A stretch of 64,000 bases of DNA, taken from the NCBI GenBank assembly GCA_000482765.1, contig AXWR01000010.1, positions 1 through 64,000 of the forward strand, read 5' to 3'. Below, piece after piece: positions 39,950 through 48,900 of the stretch. A program made the translations under genes and the position numbers. This DNA comes from Meiothermus taiwanensis DSM 14542. Its GTDB lineage: Bacteria; Deinococcota; Deinococci; Deinococcales; Thermaceae. Under the pieces are notes generated by a model. That model was not told the DNA's origin. It was given only the letters and a program-made list of their open reading frames with translations, and searched no databases. Within the stretch, counting starts at the first letter, position 1, and every line of letters starts with the position of its first letter.

Positions 39950-41148
39950 CGCAGCTCACTCACCAGAAAAGCCAGGGCCGCGTGGGCTGCCCGCTGGCGT
40001 ATCATCTCGCGGCTGGCCCCCGGCAGCCGGAAATGCCGGGAGCTGACCCCCTGGGGGCCGGCCAGACCTACGAACAGGGTTCCCACCGGCTGGCCCTCCA
40101 GGGGCTCGGGGCCGGCCACGCCGGTGGTGGAAAGGCCGTAGGTGGCTCCCAGCAGGCTGCGGGCCGCCACGGCCATGGCTTCGGCAAAGGCCGCCGAGAC
40201 CACCCCGTGCTGGGCCGCGACCTCGAGGGGAATGGGGAGCTGGGATTTGGCGAGGGGGCTGTAGGAGACCAGGCCCCCCAGGTAGCTTCTGGAAGCGCCC
40301 GGCACCCCCGTCAGGAGGGCGCCCAGCACCCCCCCGGTCATGGACTCGAGGGTGGCCAGGGTGGCTTTTTGGTCATCCAGCCGCTGCAGGGCCAGCGCCG
40401 GGAGGGTATCGCCCTCCCGGCCCCAGACCGCCTCGCCCAGCAGGGGCCGGATCTGCGCGGCCAGGGCTTCGACCGGGCCGGGCTCCCCCCGCACCACCAC
40501 CGCCACCCCATCCATCTTGGCGTAGGTGCCCACCTCCACCGCCCCGCCCCGCCGGAACAGGTCGCCCAGGAGCTCCACGATGCGCGACTCGCCCAGGCCA
40601 AAGGTTTTGAAGGTAATCTGCCGGTAGGGTTTTGCTGGCAGCCCCAGCCTGGGCAGCAGCTCGGCCCACATCGGGCGCCACTCGGCGGGCGGGCCGGGCA
40701 GGCAGACCAGGTCTTGGCCCTCCCGGTGCACCCACCAGCCGGGCGCGGTGCCGCGGGGGTTGGCGATCCAGGTGGCCGAAGGAATCTTGAGGGCCTGTTT
40801 GCGGTTGGCCTCGGGCATCTTCCAGCCCCGATCGGCAAAGATACCCTCCAACCAGGCCAGCACCTGGGGGTCAATTTCCATCTTCTCGCCCAGGGCCGCG
40901 GCGATGGCCTCGCGGGTGATGTCGTCGGGGGTGGGGCCCAGCCCGCCCGAGAGCACCACCAGCCGGGCCTTTTGCCAGGCCTCGCGCACGGCCTCGGTCA
41001 GGGCCTCGAGGTGGTCGGCCACGCGCAGGGTGCGGCGGATCTCGAGGGCGTAAGGCTGCAGACTAACGGCAATTTCAGCGGTGTTGCTGTCCACCGTTTC
41101 GCCGTATAGCAGCTCATCCCCTACGCCAATTATTTCTGCTAAAAACAT
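39946..41148 (-). CDS. cinA: Competence/damage-inducible protein CinA
   Basis: 400 aa. N-terminal MoaB/MogA-like domain (LAEIIGVGDELLYGETVDSN, LVVLSGGLGPTPDDITREAI) and C-terminal nicotinamide-nucleotide amidase domain (ESMTGGVLGALLTGVPGAS, YSPLAKSQLP, STTGVAGPEPLEGQPVGTLF). It recycles NMN and deamidates pyridine nucleotides and is linked with competence. AGGAG 5 nt before the ATG; promoter TTGACC-17-TAGTGT just upstream. Confidence 0.95.
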   Translation of the reverse strand: MFLAEIIGVGDELLYGETVDSNTAEIAVSLQPYALEIRRTLRVADHLEALTEAVREAWQKARLVVLSGGLGPTPDDITREAIAAALGEKMEIDPQVLAWLEGIFADRGWKMPEANRKQALKIPSATWIANPRGTAPGWWVHREGQDLVCLPGPPAEWRPMWAELLPRLGLPAKPYRQITFKTFGLGESRIVELLGDLFRRGGAVEVGTYAKMDGVAVVVRGEPGPVEALAAQIRPLLGEAVWGREGDTLPALALQRLDDQKATLATLESMTGGVLGALLTGVPGASRSYLGGLVSYSPLAKSQLPIPLEVAAQHGVVSAAFAEAMAVAARSLLGATYGLSTTGVAGPEPLEGQPVGTLFVGLAGPQGVSSRHFRLPGASREMIRQRAAHAALAFLVSELR

Positions 41149-41160
41149 AATAGCTCCTAT

Positions 41161-41189
41161 ACACTACAACAACTTATTAAAAAGGTCAA
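41161..41189 (-). promoter_or_regulatory. Promoter of cinA-thpR-recA
   Basis: TTGACC (41189-41184), 17-bp spacer, TAGTGT (41166-41161). The -35 box overlaps the T-tract of the hairpin AGCCCG/CGGGCT (41191-41215), which may end ygfZ. Confidence 0.65.
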
Positions 41190-41215
41190 AAGCCCGCACC
41201 TCTATCATACGGGCT
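41188..41215 (-). terminator. Weak terminator after ygfZ
   Basis: AGCCCG (41215-41210 on the minus strand) and CGGGCT (41196-41191) with a 13-nt loop, followed by TTTT. Confidence 0.5.
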
Positions 41216-41237
41216 GGTCTCGAGGCCGAGGACGCTT

Positions 41238-42215
41238 TTACGGCATTGGCAAGCCCGAAACGGTAGCCGACCAACCCTCGATGTGCACCTGGTCGCCGGG
41301 GGCCAGCTCCTTGCGCAGCAGGGCCAGTGCGATGGCCCCGAGCCGGGGTGACTCCACAGCGGTGCCCACCCTGCCAACGCGCTTGCCCTCGCGGAAGATT
41401 TCGGCCCCGCTGGGGAGCTCCTTCTGACCCAGAAGCCCCATGAGCTGGTAGCGGGTGTTGCCCCGGGCCTCGAGCCGGGCCATTATTTCCTGCCCCAGGT
41501 AGCAGCCCTTCTTGTAGCTCACCCGGCCCTCCAGCCCCACCTCCTGGGGCAGCTCACCCAGCGCCTCCGGCAGGTCGGGGATGCCGCGCTCGACCCGCCA
41601 GATGTGCCAGGCCTCGTGCCCTACCAGGCTGGCCCCGGCCTCCAGTATTGGCTGAACTAGCATGTGCGCTTGGCTGGAGGGCGTCAGCAGCCACAGGCCG
41701 AATTCGTCGCGGGCCATTACCCAATGCGGGGTCTTCCCAAGGCCCCAGCGCGGGGGCAGGGGGGCCAGCTTTTGGGCCACCGCCTCGGCATCCGGGCCAT
41801 GCAGACGCAGCAATGACCAGGGCAGCGCTTCGATCTCGACCTGGTCGAACACAATAAACTTGCGAAAGCGCTCGGCCAGGGCCCTGGCGCTGGGGGAGCT
41901 AACCCAGAAGGAGTCGCCCAGGTTGAGAACCAAGCCCAGGTGCTCGATCTGGCCCCTGGCGTTCAGGAAGAGGGTCTCGAGCCAGCTATCCTGCAACATT
42001 GCGCGAATATTGGAGGTGCACTGGTTGTGCAGGAACTCGGTGCGGTCGGGGCCTCTAAGCTCCAACAGGCCGTGGTTGGAGAAGTCCAGCAGGGCCGCGC
42101 CTTGCTGGAGGGCCTCGAGTTCGGCCTCCACATCACCGTAGTTCCACGGGACGCGAAATTCATCCTGCTCGCGCCAGGTAACCTTCAACGATTCGTGTAA
42201 GTCTTGCAGATGCAC
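41238..42215 (-). CDS. ygfZ: YgfZ/GcvT-like folate-binding protein
   Basis: 325 aa, GTG start. The family signature is YKKGCYLGQEIMARLEARG near residue 232 (K-G-C-Y-x-G-Q-E). The N-terminal half (LLDFSNHGLLELRGPDRTEF, LHNQCTSNI) matches the GcvT fold. It acts with tetrahydrofolate in repair or assembly of some iron-sulfur enzymes. AGTCTA (42222-42227; TAGACT on the coding strand) lies 6 nt upstream, suggesting a leaderless start. Confidence 0.92.
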   Translation of the reverse strand: MHLQDLHESLKVTWREQDEFRVPWNYGDVEAELEALQQGAALLDFSNHGLLELRGPDRTEFLHNQCTSNIRAMLQDSWLETLFLNARGQIEHLGLVLNLGDSFWVSSPSARALAERFRKFIVFDQVEIEALPWSLLRLHGPDAEAVAQKLAPLPPRWGLGKTPHWVMARDEFGLWLLTPSSQAHMLVQPILEAGASLVGHEAWHIWRVERGIPDLPEALGELPQEVGLEGRVSYKKGCYLGQEIMARLEARGNTRYQLMGLLGQKELPSGAEIFREGKRVGRVGTAVESPRLGAIALALLRKELAPGDQVHIEGWSATVSGLPMP

Positions 42216-42275
42216 ACCTTTAGTCTAAGGCCAGACCCGTTTGAGTTTTTGGAAGGGGGGTTAGGTTTCGCTATC

Positions 42276-42329
42276 GATACCAGATCGGGTTGGTTCGGGC
42301 CGACAAATAACCCAACCGAAGGGGGTGTT
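42276..42329. repeat. Dispersed repeat R3, copy d
   Basis: GATACCAGATCGGGTTGGTT at the left, then AACCCAACCGAAG and GGGGGTGTTC at the right, matching R3a with most of the middle removed. Directly followed by R2c. Confidence 0.75.
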
Positions 42330-42394
42330 CTAGAGCGTTTCCCACGAATACCCGGTACGGCGTACGGGGGCGGGTAATTGTGGGAAATGCGATA
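42330..42394. repeat. Dispersed palindromic repeat R2, copy c (internal deletion)
   Basis: CTAGAGCGTTTCCCACGAAT at the left and GTGGGAAATGCGATA at the right. The middle two hairpins of copies a and b are replaced by a short GC stretch. Confidence 0.8.
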
Positions 42395-42452
42395 GGCTTC
42401 AAAAAGATGGCCTCTGGAAGTCTTTGCCTTGGACGACCATCTTGTTGAATCC
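42395..42452. repeat. Dispersed palindromic repeat R1, copy e
   Basis: GGCTTCAAAAAGATGGCCTC at the left and ACCATCTTGTTGAATCC at the right. This site shows R3-R2-R1 joined without gaps. Confidence 0.85.
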
Positions 42453-42500
42453 GGTACGGAAAACCTGCTGCGCTGCAGCGAACCACGGCCGATGGGATGC

Positions 42501-45500
42501 TCAGTTCACCTGCACCCGGTACACGAAATACCCACCCTGACCGGGCAGCAGGGCCGGGGCGCTGCCGCCGCCAGGCTGAGGGGCGGTGGGGAGGGTGCAG
42601 AGCGTAGCCAGGTTCAGGGTGATGCTGCTGGTAGAACCCAGGTCGGGCCGTACCACCGCACCACCGGGGCAGACCAGCTCCACCTCGCCGGTGCCGCCGT
42701 AGGCGTTCTGTACCAGGGTGCTGAAGAAGGGGATGGGGTCATAGAGCACCACGTTGAAGATGGGCTGGCTGCCGATGTTCTGGTACTGGATGCGGTATTC
42801 CAGCACCTCCCCGGGCCGTCCCTGGGCGCTGGCGGCGAAAGCGGTGTTCTGGCTCACGTTACGCACCTGCTTTTCCAGCCTTAGCTCCCCACCCCGAATA
42901 ACAGTGGTGGCATCGGTCAGGCCCCTGGTTTCCTGGACGGCAGGGTTGCTGCCCCAGGACAGACTGGCGCTGAGGCTGGCGATATCCACCTGGCCGGCGC
43001 TCACCCCTGCGGGCACCAGTACCTGCACCTCGAGGGCGCACCCTGCCAGACTGCCGTCGGATGCCCGCGGCCAGCCAGAGCCCACACTAAAGCTCTGCGG
43101 TAGCCCCTGGAAGCCCTCGCCAGCGTCGTCGAAGTCGCCATCGCAGTTCACATCGCGGCGGAGTTGGTAGCCAAACTGCGGGGTGTTGGTCAGGGCCAGG
43201 GTAACCGTTCCCAGGGTGCCGGGCTTGAACTGGTGCAGATAGCGCACCACCCCTGGGCTGGTGGTCTGGCCCGACTGGTCGGGCCTAAAGAGCGAGCTGC
43301 GCACCACCCCAAAGTTGCGGGTAAGGCTGGAACCGGCCAGGCTGCTGGCCGAACCCAGGCTAATCACGGCACCGCTGGAGGTGGGGCTTGTGGCGTCGGC
43401 CCAGCTTCCTACCAGGGTGGCGCTGCTCCCGTTGTTCCAGCCGGTGGCCGGGCGCAGGGGGTGGGAGAGGGTCACGCTGCCCCAGGAGGCGGGAATCCAA
43501 AGGGTGTAGCCCCCGTTCCCATCGGTGGCGGCGGTGCGGGTGTAGGTGCCATCGGTGGCGCTGACCACGCTGGCGGCCCCGCGCTCACCCCCATCCTGCA
43601 GGGCGTTGTTGGCCGAGCCGCCGCTCTCGCCATCGTCGTAGAAGACCCGGCCCTCTACCCGCGCGCCGTGGAAGAGGCCAAAGTCCTGGTTCAGCAGGTT
43701 GCTAGCAGCCACGGTGATGGCCCGGCTCCCACCGGCTGGGTTAATAAAATGCCAGCCAGCGGGAGGGGTGGGGGTGGTGTCGGCGGTGCTGTTGTTGTTG
43801 TCCAGCACCAGGCTGTAGCTGCCGGGGGCCACCCCGCTAAAGCTGTAGGCTCCGGTTCCGGGACTCACGGTCTGAACAGCCAGCACCGTGCTGCCCTGCA
43901 CAAGCTTCACATAGACCGTAACCCCCGTGCTCCAGTTCTCGCTGTTCCGCACCCCGTTGGGTTCTAGGTCGTGGTAGACCTGGCCGCTCACGTTGACACC
44001 GGTCACGTTCAACACTGCGCTGGCCGGGCTCTGGTTGCTGCCGTGGTTGGTTTGGAGGGCCCCGGCAGCCAGGGTGTTGGTGTAGCTGCCTGGTGTGCTG
44101 GCAGTGACGCTCACGCTTACAGTACAGCTTCCGTTAGCCGGTATCTGGGCCCCGGCAGCCAGGGTTACGCTGCTGCTGCCAGGCGTGGTGCTCACGCTGC
44201 CGCTGGGGCAGGTGGTGCTGGCATTGGCTGGGCTGGCCACCACCAGGCCCGCGGGCAGGTTGTCCACCAGGGCCGCGCTCAGGGTGGCAGGGGTGGGGTT
44301 GGGGTTTGTGAGGGTAATGCTGAGGGTGCTGGTGCTACCTACGGGAATGCTGGCCGGGGAGAAGGCTTTGCTAAGAGAAGGAGGGTTAGAGACCTGGCTA
44401 TTGGCCGAGACGCTGGCCGTCTGGCTGAAGCTGGTGCCCAGGGTCTGGCTGTTGTAGCTGATCTGGGCGGTGTTGGTGATGGTCTGCCCGCCGGCGCTGG
44501 GCAGCACCTGTACCCGGAAGCGCACGCTGGCGCCCTGGCTCGGTAGGATTAGCCCGCCGCTCGAGGCGTTGGCCCCGGTGCCCAGGCGGAAAACCACGCG
44601 GTTGTTGGCGTTATCAAACTCGGCAATGTCGTCGCCAGCGGCATCGGTAAAGGTGCCGGTGGGGGCGCCAGTGGCGTTGGTGAGCACCTGCAGGCTTCCC
44701 GGCACATACTGGGTTCCGGCAGGAATGGGGTCGTACACGACCACATTGGTGGCCCCGTCCCCCCCAGTGTTAGAAAAACTGAGGGTGTACTCGAGGATAT
44801 CGCCCGGCACCAAGTTGCCCCCGTTGATGTCCTGTCCGGTTTTACTGAAGGAACTGGTCAGGTCGGGAAGGTAGACCTGGGTGGCGAAAGTCAGCACGGT
44901 GGGGAAGTAAACGTCCTGAGAGGAGGTGAACTGGATGGTTGCAGTAGTGGATCCGTTGGGAAGGTGCCCTGTGGCGTCTATTAGGTCGACGTCCACCGCC
45001 ATCTGGTTGAGGTAGTTGGGGGTTTTGGCAGTGAAACGGGTACCGAGTTGAGATACAGAGCTGTTGAAGAAGTTGTTGCTAGGGTTTTGTGCGTCGCCAA
45101 GTGGTACTCCATTCAGCACCAGTTGGTCACCTGTGATGCCGCCATCCCCCTCAAAGGCCACTGCCCCCAGGTAGGTGGTAAAGGAGCCTGTGATGGGGGT
45201 CAGGAAGCCGCTGGGGGTGATGGTGACGGGGTTGCCGTTGCTTACCGAGGCCAGCCCGTTGTAGACCGTGAGGTTGCGGAGGGGCTCGCTGGACAGCCGG
45301 TAAACCACCACCAGCGACCAGCCTGCATAGAAGCCCAGCCCGTCATTGCCGGTGTCAGCCAGGATACCCCCTACCCAATAGGAGCCGTTGCCGCTGGCTT
45401 GCACGAGGTCGGTTACATCAGCAAAGGCGGTGTAAGGGCGGGTGGTAGGGGTGCCCTGGTTTGTGATGGTGCCAATGAGGCTGCCCGAGAGGGGCTGGTA

Positions 45501-45932
45501 GGTGCTGCTCCCCGGAGGTTTGATGGAGATCTGGTTGCGGCCAGCGGCGTTTTCACCTGTTCTGGCACCCCAGTAAAGACCGGCAAAGAGTACCTGGGCC
45601 CCGGTGGGCAGGGAGAGGGTGGCGGCGCTCGAGCCTCCCCGGCCTGAAGGCCAGGTAGGGTTGGTGGGGTCGGCGTTGATGAAAATCATGTTTCGTGTGG
45701 TATCGAGCTGGTTGCTGGAAGTTACCGCCGTGTTGTTTTGGCTTGAATTATTCATCCGGGTTGTATCGCACTGGGTGGTGGAGTTGGCCTGACTCATGCA
45801 CATTAGGGTGTTGCCCACCAGCATGATGTTGCCATTGGTGGTGTTTTGGTAGCGGATGCTAAATGAGGTTACCACCTGGGCCTGGGCCAGGCCCAGGAAC
45901 GTGAACAGGGCCAGGAGTAGGATGCGGTTCAT
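42501..45932 (-). CDS. Surface operon gene 5: secreted DUF11/SdrD-like protein
   Basis: 1143 aa from the ATG at 45932, with AGGAGG 7 nt upstream lying within the end of gene 4 (ATGA overlap). Signal peptide MNRILLLALFTFLGLAQA. Modules: unique region 20-350, DUF11-type repeats about 354-510 and 514-640, two SdrD-B/prealbumin-like domains (VSGQVYHDLEPNGVRNSE near 647; VEGRVFYDDGESGG near 757), then a block near 884-1143 with a D-x-N-x-D-x-D loop (DVNCDGDFDDAGEG) and the last DUF11 domain. The block resembles the C-terminal block of gene 2. The last strand is FVYRVQVN. Likely a cell-surface fibre or layer component. Confidence 0.75.
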   Translation of the reverse strand: MNRILLLALFTFLGLAQAQVVTSFSIRYQNTTNGNIMLVGNTLMCMSQANSTTQCDTTRMNNSSQNNTAVTSSNQLDTTRNMIFINADPTNPTWPSGRGGSSAATLSLPTGAQVLFAGLYWGARTGENAAGRNQISIKPPGSSTYQPLSGSLIGTITNQGTPTTRPYTAFADVTDLVQASGNGSYWVGGILADTGNDGLGFYAGWSLVVVYRLSSEPLRNLTVYNGLASVSNGNPVTITPSGFLTPITGSFTTYLGAVAFEGDGGITGDQLVLNGVPLGDAQNPSNNFFNSSVSQLGTRFTAKTPNYLNQMAVDVDLIDATGHLPNGSTTATIQFTSSQDVYFPTVLTFATQVYLPDLTSSFSKTGQDINGGNLVPGDILEYTLSFSNTGGDGATNVVVYDPIPAGTQYVPGSLQVLTNATGAPTGTFTDAAGDDIAEFDNANNRVVFRLGTGANASSGGLILPSQGASVRFRVQVLPSAGGQTITNTAQISYNSQTLGTSFSQTASVSANSQVSNPPSLSKAFSPASIPVGSTSTLSITLTNPNPTPATLSAALVDNLPAGLVVASPANASTTCPSGSVSTTPGSSSVTLAAGAQIPANGSCTVSVSVTASTPGSYTNTLAAGALQTNHGSNQSPASAVLNVTGVNVSGQVYHDLEPNGVRNSENWSTGVTVYVKLVQGSTVLAVQTVSPGTGAYSFSGVAPGSYSLVLDNNNSTADTTPTPPAGWHFINPAGGSRAITVAASNLLNQDFGLFHGARVEGRVFYDDGESGGSANNALQDGGERGAASVVSATDGTYTRTAATDGNGGYTLWIPASWGSVTLSHPLRPATGWNNGSSATLVGSWADATSPTSSGAVISLGSASSLAGSSLTRNFGVVRSSLFRPDQSGQTTSPGVVRYLHQFKPGTLGTVTLALTNTPQFGYQLRRDVNCDGDFDDAGEGFQGLPQSFSVGSGWPRASDGSLAGCALEVQVLVPAGVSAGQVDIASLSASLSWGSNPAVQETRGLTDATTVIRGGELRLEKQVRNVSQNTAFAASAQGRPGEVLEYRIQYQNIGSQPIFNVVLYDPIPFFSTLVQNAYGGTGEVELVCPGGAVVRPDLGSTSSITLNLATLCTLPTAPQPGGGSAPALLPGQGGYFVYRVQVN

Positions 45933-48900
45933 CGGTGCCCTCCTAAAAAGTCCAGGCGCAGATAGAAGCCGGGGGCGGTATCGGGGGTGAGGCCGGTAAA
46001 GCCGCCGACGGTGTAGCCCAGGTTGAACCACAGGCCCTCCACGATCCGCAAGGAGGCCTCCAGGGAGAAAGCAGTGGCGTTGCTTTGGGTGCCGGGCTGG
46101 AACTGGTAGTATACCCCCCCGCCCAGGCCCAGCCAGTCGGTGAGGTAGTAGTTGGCCCCCAGGCCGAGCTGGTAGGTGTTGCCGCTGGGGTCGTCGAGCT
46201 TGAGGCGGTAGGCCAGGCTGGGGCGGAGCTGGAAGGAGAGACCGGGGTGATAGCTGCTGGCCAGGGCCCCTTCGAAGATACGCTCACCCACAATGCTCAG
46301 GCGGTGGTAGGTGAGCAGCGACACATCGCGCCCGCGCAGGGCGTAGGCCAGGGTGAAGCGGCCTTCGGAGGTGGGCAGAACCTGGTAGCTGGCATCCAGC
46401 GAGAGGGTCTGCTGCTCGTCGAGCTGGCCGGTGGCCCCGGCCCGCAGCACCACCTTGGGCTGCCCCGCGCTCCAGGCGGTCTCGCCCCCCAGGGTGGCGG
46501 TGAAGCCCTGGGCCTGGTAGCGCAGGGCCAGGCCAAAGGCAGCCTGATCCTGGCCGGTGCTGAGGCTGCGCTCATAGCCGGCGCTGGCGTTCAGGCTCCA
46601 ATGTTCGGAGAGGGGGAGCGGGGCCTCCAGGCCAAAACGGGCCCGGTTGCCCTCGCCGGAGGCACCGGGGAGCTGGTAGGAGAGCGAGAGGTTGCTTCCA
46701 CCCAGTTTCTGCTTGAGGCCGAGCTGGCCGCTCATGCCCAGGCCCCAGGTCTGGATCAGGTCGGCCTCGGCGGTGAGGTTGGCATCGAAGGCGTAGGTGC
46801 TTCTGAGGCGGGTGGAGGCGCTTTTGGTCAGGCTGAAGGGCTGGGCGTGGGTCAGTTCGGTGCTCAAGGGGCCGCTCTTGAAGCCCAGCCGCCCCAGGCT
46901 GGCCCAGGCTGCTTCCTCCCAGGTGTAGCCCAGCCCGGCCCCTACCGAGAAGCTCTGGGAGAGGCGGCGGGTGTAGAGCAGGCCGGTGCGGTTGCTGGGG
47001 CCGGTCTGGTGCTCGAGGCTGAGGCGGTCGGCCTCGCTCAGGTTGTAGGAAAGTTGGGCCTGGCCCTGGAGCCTGCCTTCGTAGGTCAGGTTGGTGCTGG
47101 CCTCTAGGGCCCCGTTTTTACCGGAGAGCTCGAGGCCGTACCGCTCCGCCGTACCCCGGCTGTAGCTCACTTTTACGCCAAAGCCGGGTGGCTGGTAGGC
47201 GGCCTCGGCCCCGTAGCGCCAGCCCTGGGCGGGCAGGTAGGCCGCTCCCAGCCCAAGGCTAAAGTCGCCGGCCTTCCAGCGGGCCCCGGCCCCGTAGCCC
47301 AGCTCGCGCTGCCCGCCCTGGGGGGCGTAGGTGACCTCGAGGTAAACCGGCTGGAAGTCGGGGTCGCTGGGCCAGAGGGGTCTGCTCAAGGTGAGGAGGC
47401 CGGTATCGGCGTCCAGCACATAGTCCTTGAGACGCTCGAGGCGGGTCTTCTGGCTTCCCACCCAGAGCACCACCTGCTCGCTGCCGGGCTCGGCCGGGCT
47501 GGACAGCCGGTAGTAGCGGGTGCCGTCGGGGGTGATGCGCTCGGTGCGGCTGCCCGCAGGCAGGTAGCCCACAAAGCCCTGCAGGGCCAGCTCGCCGCGG
47601 GTCTCGAGGCGCAGGGCCGTGCCCTGGGGCAGTCCGTCAACCCCAAAGACCGCCAGCTTGTCGGCGTAGTAGCCCAGGCTGAACCCCTCCTGGTCGTAGC
47701 GCAGAGCAAAAGGCTCATCCGAGCGCAGGGGGAGGGTGGCCTCGTTGCCAGCGCCGGTGAGGGGGAAGCGTCCGGTGGGGTCGGGCTGGTCGCGCAGGTT
47801 GGATTGCAGCCGGGGCTGGCCTGCTTCAAAGCGCAGCGAACCGTCCAGCGCGCCTTGCAGGAGGCCCGGGCCCAGGGGGCTTTCCAGATAGCCCCGCCCC
47901 AGCCCGAACACCTGAAGGCTATCGCCAAGGCGCACCCCCAGGCTTCCTTGAAGCTGCCACAGGGTGCTCTGGCGGCCCAGCACGAAGAATTCGTTTTGCG
48001 CTTGCAGTTCCCCGGTTGCCAGCCGCAGGCGCAGGGTGGTGGGGGTGGGGGTGGGCTTCAGGCGCAGCCGGGCCACCCCGTCCTTCAAAAGCACCTGGTA
48101 GCCCGAGAGCAGCGGGAAGGCATCCTCCTCCAGAGGTTCTAACGAAGCCTCTACCGTGAGAGGGCCAAAGCCCGAGGCCAGGCCCAGCGCATCCACGGCC
48201 CGCACCTCGAGCTCCAGCGGGGTGCGGCCATCGGCCAGCAGGCGCAGGGGGCGTACTTCCAGCCGCACGGGGCTACCGGCCAGGAAGACCTCCACCCGAT
48301 CCGAGCCCAGGGGGGTCTGCACCTCGATCAGGTTGCGGCCCGGCTGCAGCGGCAGGCCGTAGTACTCCAGGCGCTGCAGGCCGAGGGCGCTGTCGTAGGT
48401 GGCCTGGCCCAGGAACCTGGAGTCTACGGGGGCCCCGTTCACGGTCAGACGGGTCTCGAGGCCGTTGGGGGTTTGCAGCACCACCCGGGCTTTATCGCTG
48501 CGGAACACACTGCCGGGCATGGGCTCCTGGATGAAGCCGTCGCGGGCTGTAGCCACGATGGGCTGGGCTTTTTCCAGGTCGGCCAGGCGCTGCTGGCCCT
48601 GCAGGTAGACTTCCCGGTCGCCTACCTGCGCGGTCAGGGTGGGTTCGGGTATGGGGCCCAGGGCCTCGCGGTGGCGGAGCTGGTAGGTGAGCTGGCCCTG
48701 GCGCTGGTAGGGCAGCTCGAAGTAGAGGCGGCCCTTCTCGTCCTGGCGGGGGTCGGGGATGGGGCGGCCATCCAGCCGGGCTGAACCGGGTTCGTAGGTG
48801 CTTTGGGCGGGGGGCTGGTGGGTGAGCAGCAGGCGCTCGAAGGGGGCGCTGCCCTGCACCTCAAAGTCCAGGGTGACGGTGGAAAGCCGGCGGGGCTCGA